Source: Amyloporia xantha (Eukaryota; Basidiomycota; Agaricomycetes; Polyporales; Adustoporiaceae). Taken from it: 64,000 bases of DNA. The stretch spans positions 1,550,001 through 1,614,000 of the forward strand of contig JAYKKR010000007.1 in NCBI GenBank assembly GCA_036971615.1. Direction: 5' to 3'. Below are positions 22,795 through 31,757 of the stretch, piece after piece. Made by a program: the position numbers and the translations under genes. The notes below the pieces were generated by a model that was given only the letters and a program-made list of their open reading frames with translations, made no database searches and was not told the DNA's origin. Position 1 is the stretch's first letter. Every line of letters begins with the position of its first letter.

Positions 22795-23091
22795 TCAAAC
22801 AAAGTATTTGTTGACATCAATGGTCTGCCCTTTGGAGAAATTGAAGCTGAGCACATGGTCAGCCATAGTATCATGCCAGCCGTAGTGAAACAAATCATAC
22901 CTCGCAGTTTGCCCAAAGCGTCCACGGGTGAAGGTAAAGAAATACGAGAAGTTGATATCGAAATTGCGTCGAACTATCTGGTTAGGACGGACAACGACGG
23001 GAGGCTGGGGATGGCCATAAGCATCGTCGAAGTTGACGGTGATGATGCTATCTCCAGTGTTGGAAAAATCGACAGCGACCTTGGTAGACAT
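22795..23091 (-). CDS. S2: small stand-alone VWA-C-terminal-like domain protein, 80 aa
   Basis: Exons 22901-23091 and 22795-22846 with a 54-bp intron (GTATGA..CAG). The intron happens to be open, so an unspliced frame of 98 aa also exists. Spliced, the product is 80 aa, the same as S1 and S3 with the same exon sizes. It starts MSTKVAVDFSNTGDSI, has VVVRPNQIVRRNF, and ends GQTIDVNKYFV. It is divergent from S3, about 1 kb apart. It is the most diverged of the three, with a few substitutions such as DSIITVNFDDAYG. Function unknown. Confidence 0.83.
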   Translation of the reverse strand: MSTKVAVDFSNTGDSIITVNFDDAYGHPQPPVVVRPNQIVRRNFDINFSYFFTFTRGRFGQTARYDLFHYGWHDTMADHVLSFNFSKGQTIDVNKYFV

Positions 23092-23176
23092 GCTGAATGA
23101 AGAGATAAAAGATGTAGATGACTAGTCGTTGGGGGCTGAAACTGTGGGTCTGCCGAGCATTTCCAGCTGCAGTATT

Positions 23177-23184
23177 CTTTATAT
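23177..23184 (-). promoter_or_regulatory. TATA box of S2
   Basis: ATATAAAG on the minus strand lies 86-93 bp before the S2 start codon, matching the position of the boxes of S1 and S3. Confidence 0.55.
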
Positions 23185-23996
23185 GACCGACCCTTGCTGA
23201 GTATTATTTAATAGGAAAATGGAGGACTTGAGCAAGGTCCAAGCGGAAATATCACTAATACAATTTATCTAAGTAAAGCCGTTTTATTAATCACGAACTC
23301 CATCGCAATAAATTGACAAATATGACTCACGGAACGGATGATATGAGAGAATCGCTAGACAGGACTACACATTGAATGTTTCTCAACCATCGTTATCTGT
23401 GTACAATCCTGGATGACAGTAGTCGGAGAGGCCGGTACTAGAGATGGCCCCGGCAGTGCCGATGAATTGGAAGTCGCACTGTGAAAGCGAGAACGGACGA
23501 TCAGCGTCACCATGTATAACAAGCTCGAGACACTGGCATTGATCTCATATCGCCCCAACTTCCATTGAGATCAAAGTGCTTCTGATCTTAATCCAGGACT
23601 ATAGACGACAGAAGTAGGTATCGCTTCGTGGGAAAGTAATACAATCGGTGCTACTATAAGCGCCAACAATCCCCCAAAATACCGCCGCGTTATCGAAAAG
23701 CTATGTAATGAAACGTACTAGAACGTACGTGTGCTCATCACTCTTACATGACAGTGCGAGTTTCCTCAAACGGACAAGGCATGAAAGATAAGGCGACGGG
23801 CGATGCCCGATGCACTGTGCAAAGCGATCATCCCGTGTTGTAATTGGTAACTTGGGCATGAGACTTTGTCTTCGTGTGGTTTCCGTAATCATGAATAACC
23901 ACTGACAGCATAGGCAGAACAACTGATAGCATAGGCAGATGCCAAATGTAAGTGAGGAACACCTCGTGATAGCTGTACTGTATATAGGACTGGTGG

Positions 23997-24004
23997 TATA
24001 AAAG
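23997..24004 (+). promoter_or_regulatory. TATA box of S3
   Basis: TATAAAAG followed by CCCC, 86 bp before the start codon, in a block conserved with S1. Confidence 0.65.
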
Positions 24005-24082
24005 CCCCTTACTGCGATCAACATCCTCAGCAATTCACCCACCAGCTGAATCCACTTCAAGTCTTTCACTACCCGCATCACC

Positions 24083-24384
24083 ATGTCTGCTTTGGTCGCC
24101 GTTGATTTCTCCAACACCGGGGAGGACATCATCACTGTCAACTACGACGATGCTCAGGGCACTCCTCAGCCCCCCGTCGTTGTCCGCCCCAATCAAATTG
24201 TCCGACGGAACTTCCTTATCAATTTCTCCTATTACATCACGTTTACCCGCGGGCGATTTGGGCAGTCTGCGACGTACGTTGAAATTTCATGAATATTTTG
24301 CTACCGGGACTGAGGTTAGATTAAATCTATAGTCACAACTTCTCTAACGGGAAGACAATTGACGTGAACAAGTATTTCGTCTGA
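24083..24384 (+). CDS. S3: small stand-alone VWA-C-terminal-like domain protein, 80 aa
   Basis: Exons 24083-24273 and 24333-24384 (59-bp intron) encode 80 aa: MSALVAVDFSNTGEDI, VVVRPNQIVRRNF, RGRFGQSAT, and ending KTIDVNKYFV. It is closer to S1 than to S2, and the similarity with S1 continues in flanking DNA. Reading frame, splice sites and the C-terminal NKYFV are preserved in all three copies while flanks drift, which suggests the protein is under selection (inference). Function unknown. Confidence 0.85.
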
Positions 24385-24930
24385 GATCTCCGAAGGTACC
24401 ATTCCCAGGCTGATTATCCGCTAGTGCTCAAATGCTCACAGTCTCTTGGTAGCATTCTATCCAAGACGAAACGAGGTCTTATGTCTGACAGATAATCATT
24501 CATGTACCATTACAACTAACGGGTCGTTCGGTTTGGTTCGTTGTGGGAGGGATCTTGTAACGCGTAGTAGTTCTTGTCGCGTCTGGTCATCGAGTCACAA
24601 TCAATGGAATTCTGCGTGTCAATCGTCTGTCTTCCTTAACGCAATAAATCGACATGAACACATTTCACATAGCATAATTTGAGACCTGAGATGGTCGCTA
24701 TTCTATCAATCAGATAAAGCAATCGTAGATGACTTAGGGTTTATCATGGACTAGATGCTGCCCGTATTAAGTTGCATCGACAATCGAAAAAAGTGCAAAC
24801 CTCACTAAGTGGAAAGACATAGACGAAATGACTGGAGCAGTGACCATAGACTTTACCATCAAGTAATCATCACTATCCTTGTGACCCGCAACCATGATCC
24901 TGCTGTATGGCATGAGCCACAGAACATAGC
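24385..24930. other. Intergenic stretch, mostly duplicated DNA
   Basis: Continues the S3 segment to about 24.84 kb; S3 and B2 converge here. No coding content. Confidence 0.45.
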
Positions 24931-27047
24931 TCATCTTCCAACAATGTGCACGACACGGACACCACCCTGTCCTGCTGGCAGGCTGCTGACGAGTTCGTGG
25001 TCATACACCGGTACCAACCTCTTCGCGCTCTTCACATCCGCGATGGCAAAGTAGGAGCCACGGAGCAAAGATGCATCCTGCATGGCTCTCTCCCACAGGA
25101 GCATACTTAGCCGAGTATGCTCCTCCACAATGCCTGACGATCCGTGAGTCCAACGACAGAAACAGATCCATAAAGAGACACCAACGTTCACAATTCAAAG
25201 CCGGATTCGAGAGAACGACTATCCGTACAGAAAGGTCATTTGCACTACGACCTTGCCTAGGCTTCGGTGGAGATATCAGATACATGGCTGATGCCGAAGA
25301 ACGGAGTCCCGCTCACATTTGCTGATTTCTCGAGCCACGCATTCATCTGCTCTACACGGTGCATATCTTCTTCCATGCCTGCTTGTATCTTCTTTAGCTT
25401 GTTCCAATGTCCCATCAGCTAAAACGACCGCGTGTCAGTGCAAGCCAGGTGCAAACAAGGTTTGGACACCATACGTTGTGCTGTGTGAAAAATTCCCTAA
25501 TCTTGCTCTCTGCAGCGCGAAATGCGCCACTCGCTTGGTGCGTTGGTATGTCATCGTTATACTTCCCAATCGATATCATCGCGTGCGCCGCGACATCGAT
25601 GGCATATTTTGCTTCCTGAATGGCCCTGCCAAGGTAAACGCATAAGTTCATGATTTGACCAGATGAGAAAGGCAGGCGCTATAACCAACAGCATAGCTGA
25701 CGGCGCATCCCTTCCTTCTTGCAGAAGCTGTGCGAGCGCACGGCACTGCGCTATCAATACTAAAGTCTGGGAGTGGAATGGCCGCCTGACACGCTTCGCG
25801 AACTTCATCAGTTCCAGTAGGGCATGTGACGGCCCGTCAGGTAGGCTCTAGACATGTCGTTCAGTTGAAGCTGAGGAAGGGGTGAGCTCGCCGGTAACTC
25901 ACTTTGAGAAGATCTTCAAAGTAAGTGACCTCTCGCTGCACGTTTTGGATATTATCCGCAGAAACAGCGGTTTGCTCAAGATGGGGGATAAGCTTCGACA
26001 ACGCACTGAAAAATGCACGAAGCGGTTAATATCCTGCGTTGCATCAGTACTACGAAAGTCGCATCACCGCTCAGCTGCCGTCCATATGATCGGCGAGGTC
26101 AGGTGCCGTTCCACCTTGGGGTCCATTGGACTTCGTAGTTTCTCCATAACCCAGTGCAACAGCATCGCCATTCTGACACATTCGACCATTAAGTCCTACT
26201 CGTCAATTAGACACGTGGCCAGGACAGATGATGTATATGAAGCTTACGTCGGCAATTTCGTCGCGTATTTTAGATGGAACACCACTTGCAGCCTTCTGCA
26301 CCTTCTCAATGGCTGGAGGGCTGATAGATACTTTGTGAGATCCAGAATACCATTGTGAGCAGAGTGATACGAATACTGACATGTTCAGCAGTGGATTGGA
26401 TATCTGCCGGCAGAGAGCAGACAGAATTGTTAGATCATCACGTTGCCTCGCACTGTTTTGGAATCCATCTGAAACCGGGTATACTCCCAGATTCTGACGT
26501 TCCGTTGCTTTAACCTTGAAAAAGGGTGTGAAATATCATAGCGGCGCACCTTCAAAGCAGATAGAAAGTTCAGCGAATTGCGAAAGTTCCAAAAGTCGTC
26601 TCGTCGCCGTTTCCATTCCTCAAAGTTGATGATACATTCTTGGACTGACTCGGAGGCTGCATCAGGCAGTATATATAGCGACTCGTGTTCGGTTAACAAT
26701 GCGAACCGAAGGAGAAAACTGTTTGGATAAATCAGCTTTAATAGTTTTCAGCAGTAAATATTCACTCACTCCTCCAGGGGATCGATAGCAGATGTATAGA
26801 GGTCGTAACTCTGCCATACATCTGAAGGATCGAGATCAGTCTTCTCTATGAGGCTGCATATCTCATAGTACACTTGATGCGCAGTGCCGAGGAGTGTATA
26901 GGCGGTAAGCGAGTTGTGCTTGAATGATAAAACGTCTAGACTGATAACTTGAAGGAGATATTCAATCGCCTCGGTGACACTGAAGCGATTCGTGTATTGT
27001 GTAGAGAGCGAAAAAGCAGGTAAAACGGCTGTAGAAGCTTGAGTCAT
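24931..27047 (-). pseudogene. B2: decayed copy of the B gene
   Basis: The exon order matches B1: first exon 26770-27047 ending YDLYTSAIDPLEE, second exon from 26718, and a last exon ending GQGGVRVVHIVGR with a stop at 24931-24933. Two breaks are visible. In the second exon the frame changes near 26519-26525, a run of five A/T bases, after which the B1-like sequence continues in another frame. In the fourth exon there is an in-frame TGA at 26071-26073 where B1 has an Arg codon, followed by further disorder. The 3' exons (KRVRRPFHSQTL; AIQEAKYAIDVAAHA; LSMLLWERAMQDASL) still read openly. Likely no full-length product, though a short C-terminal one cannot be excluded. Confidence 0.7.
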
Positions 27048-27669
27048 GACAGCTAGTGGCCTCTCAAAATTAGCGTGAGTATATAGACAGTGACCTGAAT
27101 GATATAGCAATACAAATCCGATTGGGGCGCCCTACTATGAAGACAGACTTTTCTGCTCGTACATCGAGCCGCAGCGTGGTGACTGAAACACATGAGTCGG
27201 AGTCTCATATCGGACACCATGGGTTTTGCGGAACATTGTACAATAGCCAGAAACAAAGACGGGAGCAATTCGCAGCACAATTACGAGATATACCTGTGAA
27301 ATTGTCCGTGAACGTTGAAATCGTGAGGACGTACCAAGCCGGATCTGACGATCTGTGTCGCCCAGAAAGGCAACTCCTTAGCTTTGATCCCAGCGGCGTC
27401 TTACCTTCCACCTTTAACTCGGACGTGTTGGTGGCTCTTCCACGCAGGATTGCATCCAATAGACATGCCACCAGTCAAATTCTCTAATACTAGCGGCAAT
27501 GCTTAGCTGCGGGTGGTCTCGTTTGGCCCGCTTTCAGTATGGAGTCTTCAACTCGTGCAATAACAGCATTGTCACTATTCTTCACCTTTCACCTGTCAGC
27601 CTGACTGACGGACCAGCCTCATGCTCAGAGTCCACATAATCACTCATTTCATGCGCGTATTGGATTTCA
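27048..27669. other. Divergent intergenic region between B2 and C2
   Basis: About 0.6 kb with no recognised coding content. The same region between B1 and C1 is about three times longer and holds the TAAGAC cluster and an exon-like fragment. Confidence 0.4.
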
Positions 27670-27675
27670 TATAAG
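27670..27675 (+). promoter_or_regulatory. TATA-like box of C2
   Basis: TATAAG followed by AC, 58 bp before the start codon; same element and spacing in C1. Confidence 0.5.
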
Positions 27676-27727
27676 ACGAGTCCCGGATTACGATGCATAC
27701 CAGGATCGAGGAGTCTAGTGCTGAACA

Positions 27728-30131
27728 ATGGCGATTGATCCAACTTCCCCCTCCTACTTCCTCTTGGATGCTCTTGTTGCAGCGAACAAATGCTCTGATT
27801 CTTTTCCTGCTACTGAGCTCATAAAAGAGCTCGTTCACGGAGTTGCATTTGATGTTTGCGCATTCAAGCAGAACCATCAAGCCTCCTACTCCTTCGTCAG
27901 CAGGGCGCGCGATATTCGGGACGAGATCAACACCCTCATAAAGAATGTCGATTCTAATGATAGCTGGGATGATTATGAGCTGTTTGTCAACGCGATAGAT
28001 CCGCTGGAGAAGTGAGCTTTACTTGATCCGTATCTACGCCCCTCACATCTCACCGACCATCGACGTGCAGACTTCTCTTGGAATTCGCACTCCTAGCAGA
28101 GGATTATTCCAGATCGTCCCTCCTCGAAGATAGTACTGCATCGGTTGCACAATACGAGAAAGGCATCAAGGACTGGGTCGGTCAACGTAAGACAATCCAA
28201 GAATTTTGTGCCAAATTATACACAGAGTCTTCTTTCGTACGCTTCTCTACGATTGTGACTGATTCGGGACATGGCTTGATACATCTGATAGGAAAATATA
28301 CCTGCTCTTTCTCTGCCTAACTACGCAGAAATCAATGCGGCCGTGGAGAAGCATGACGACTCGGCCTTGCTGTCCGCGCTTTGTACTGGAGTCAAGAATC
28401 ATTCACACTCTGTTGATGATAAATATAACCAGACGTGAGATGTTTCGTCTGTCGAACTTACAGAAATTCTGACACTCGTTTTCAGAGCTCAACAGTGCAT
28501 CCAGGCACTCGAATCACTTGCGAACAATATCGAAGTCAAGTTTGGGACCAAGTATGACAATGCAAGTAGACTAGTCTTCTCTGTATAAGCACTAGAGCTC
28601 TCCGTTAACAACACACATCAGGAAACAGCGATTCTCAGCATCAAATGCGTCGCATTATTGAACACAGCTGCCGCGCTATGTAAGACGGCGCCTAATGCCG
28701 AATATATAAGGTCCCATGAAATCTGGAAACCAGCCCAAATGTATGATACCGCTATCAGCCCAAGCAGTAGCTGGCCTTACCTGACATTATTCTTAACCCA
28801 GGCTCTTGACTGATCTAGAGCAGCATCTCGATGAAGGTCTAACAGAAACCGGAGGGGTGGAGAAAAAGTGGGAGGAACTTGTGGAGCTCCTCAAGGTGAG
28901 TAATAAATCGGAAGCTGCAGTTTCGCTTCATTTTCTGACTCGATTCCTCCTTGATACTGTAGGGTGACAAGGATGAAACCCCAGAACTCCCGGCCAAGGT
29001 TGCCGTGGCGTTCGAGGAACTACGCAGGCGTGTGCCGAAAGTCAAACGACCATACTTTGGACAAGCGTACATCACGGTACACCAATTCATGGAGATACAG
29101 AAACATCTCAATGGAAAAGAATACGACGATATACCAATACTTGAGTTAGTGGACTTCATTCTCGATGCTTGCTCTTTGTTTATGACTATTGTTCAACACA
29201 ATCAGCGCGTTCAAGAGTGCCCAAGACGCTCTCGAGAAGGCTGCAGCGGCTGCGTTCGACATACTCAACATTTCTAACTTCAACGAAGGTGAGATTGATA
29301 CCAACGACACGGGCGCCGCGTTTGCTACCGCGCAAGCGAAGATAGCGACATGTTTTGGCGCATACAAGGTTTGCCTTATCGCTCTTTATTTTCGGGGCAA
29401 GGTCGCTGACACCAGGGGTTCAGATAGAAGGACAGAATAACCATGCGCATAAATTCGCGGAGATGGTCAAGGCGGATAAAGTCCGAGTGAAACAAGTGAA
29501 GGACTGGCTACAGAAGCGCACTCGCGTACGTGTGAACCTTGTCGTCGCGTTCGGCTGTCTGATTTGCATAATTAGCCTACGGTCAGCCCTGGAGAACAAG
29601 TCAAAGTCACTGTAGTGTGGCGGGATGTCACCGCCAAAGCCTCTTCCGAACACAGCGACACTTCCTCTGACAAGGGTAGCGGGTCCTCCGATCACGGCGA
29701 CACTTCTTCTGGCGACGGTAGCGGGTCCCCCGATCACAGCGACACTTCCTCTGACGAGGGTCACGGGTCTTCTGTTGGCAGCGAGGATTCTGCCGACGAG
29801 AAGGCACATGCGGAACAGTGTGAGTTTGAAAATATACTCACCGTAACTTTCATCTCACTAGACGATTATAGACACCATGGATAACAAGACGACCCTGAAC
29901 GCTGTGTTGTGGCGCGCAATATCGAAGGACAGTGCGGAGCAGCGTACTCGGCTTCTCACTAAAGCGCATTTCGAATCGGAGGATTCCAAACGATTGAGCC
30001 TAGAAACCGAGATCGGCACACTCGTCAAGGAGGGCCAGGCTGAGCTGAAGCTGTATCTTGTGATAGGTAAAGACGCGCTGTTAGCTCAATCTCGAGCTTC
30101 TGCTGATTATGTTCACTCCTCAGCGTTGTGA
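27728..30131 (+). CDS. C2: helical protein with conserved C-terminal domain, 590 aa, family B/C
   Basis: Twelve exons: 27728-28011, 28071-28236, 28292-28434, 28486-28565, 28629-28740, 28802-28895, 28963-29144, 29206-29368, 29424-29525, 29576-29819, 29872-30066, 30124-30131. They join to 590 aa. It lacks the Pro-rich extension of C1. The helical body runs from about residue 25 to 440 (FVNAIDPLEK, LSIKCVALLNTAAALC, LRRRVPKVKRPYF, EKAAAAAFDIL). A Ser/Asp/Gly repeat linker follows, then the C-terminal domain (QVKVTVVWRD, LLTKAHFESEDSKRL, AELKLYLVI). The 8-nt last exon adds only the final residues. No signal peptide or membrane helix. Ala-rich long helices with a small C-terminal domain recall helical-bundle proteins that oligomerise, but no specific family is recognised. 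Intact. Confidence 0.85.
29657..29770 (+). repeat. 42-bp coding minisatellite in C2
   Basis: Units start at 29657 and 29699, with a partial third at 29741, each beginning GACACTTC(C/T)TCTG. They encode repeated DTSS-x-x-GSGS-x-DH. The repeat lies in frame between the strand VTVVWRD and the C-terminal domain. Confidence 0.85.
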
Positions 30132-31757
30132 TGCTAGTGGTGGTGTTTAACGAATGCCACCATTCGTGGAGGGCATTCATTGGCCAATGGTGGTTCTTGA
30201 TCTCTGGCAGTGTACAGCATCCTTGCTACTCTGTTACTACCGTCTTGATTTCGAACAGTATGCACCACAGATCACAATGGCTTTCACGTGCGCGTTAGTT
30301 TCCGTTCGATTGTGCCCGTATATAGTTTGTTGTGTTCCGAGGAGCTTTGATGAAAATATGTTCGCTTATAGTATGATGGTCAGTGTCAAGTCAGTATAGT
30401 AAGTGTCCACTGGTTCCAACAAACCAGTACTGCCGATGGACATATATTATGTCACCGTTCACTGAGGCCGAGCGTTAGCACGAGATAGGGCTTGATTGGA
30501 TTGCTACACATCACCTATCGCGAGACAGGCATAATGACTGAGGACATCAAGATAGCACGACCAAATGTCTCGATCGCGATGTTATCATGCGTCTACCGAA
30601 GAACCCGAGTCCTGACTGTAAATTACCTGTAGAGCATTGTGGCACTGGTCAGAATTTAGGGCACAATTGGTACTGGTCATTGCTGGACAACTTGTTCTTA
30701 TTGAGGAGGCCCGAAAAAGTGAGGGTGGGATTCCGAATGACAATAGCAGACTGCTTCCCTTCATCGGTGATAGTCCTGTGAAGCCTTCTTCTAGATCAGA
30801 CGTTTTCTTTCAAGGCTATTGCAGTATTGCAGTTGTCGCGTCTTTCATGGCTTTCACGGCATACAGCCCCTTGTAGGACAATGAGAACTTTTTACGTCAT
30901 ACGAAGCTTCGGAACAAGAACAACACTAACGTTCCAACACTGACTCAATGCGGTCAGATAATTCGAGCGTCTGTACCCGTCCTGCGGCCGTTAAAACGAT
31001 GGTGTTACGTGCTTCACAGCCCTCCTTAGAACACTGGATCCAACGTACCTGTAATCACTCATTTCTTCATTGCTGGCAATAGAGCAGAATCGGTCTCCAT
31101 CGTGGAGCGTGACATGCATCGCAGGGACTCCATCACAAGACCCGGTTCGAATACATTCACCACTTGAATCAATGCAGGACTTCCCTTAGAAGGGATGTCT
31201 TCTCGGTATACCGAACCGTTTGGTCATGAGGTAAGCCAGGATCCACCTGGGCGGAGGTAGCGCGATGAACAGGTCAAATCAAGAACACTTTGCTTAAGAC
31301 CGACGGATGACTTTAATTTAAGACGTCGCGTGCCTGTCCGGTTGAAAATAAAGTGAGCATAACGTTGGCGGTCAAGGATAGCACTAGGGTAGTTCAACGA
31401 GCGCTGATAGGTAAGAAGCCAGTGGTCGGGGAGAGGCTAGGATGGTCAGCTTAGGCTTATCCACGAGAGGGTACTAACAATGCATGTCGTCGCCCAGCTC
31501 TGAGTGAATTCCGAAACTGGCAGGTAGCAGGACGCGTCGGATCATAGAGTACGTGTTGTGTCACGGAACGCGGTGTGTCACCTACATGAAGCATCACGTC
31601 ACAGGGCGCGTCCGTCAGCCGACTAATACCAAGACTACAAAATGCGTAACAGAGAAATGCACTATTTCTACGATACATTATAAGCATTATACAGTTCAGA
31701 CGTAGCGATACAACTTAAGCTGACACAATGACCATGGAAGCCTCAAAGTATCTCTTC
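30132..31757. other. Gene-free boundary between accessory region and RPAP1
   Basis: Just after C2, CGAATG and CATTCG flank CCAC near 30150-30166, and the perfect palindrome CATTGGCCAATG lies near 30177-30188; these could form the C2 3' end structure. The rest has no recognised content. Confidence 0.4.

Larger units (their letters stand above)
23201..24840 (+). repeat. Segmental duplication copy (S3 segment), partner at 1598-3250
   Basis: Long similarity with the S1 segment in upstream non-coding DNA, gene and downstream non-coding DNA. Its left edge falls just behind the S2 promoter, so S2 itself is not part of the duplicated unit. Edges are approximate. Confidence 0.75.

Noticed and set aside
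22795..23091. 98-aa unspliced version of S2
   Set aside because: S1 and S3 require splicing at the same position, and the spliced form gives the conserved 80 aa. The open intron is probably chance.
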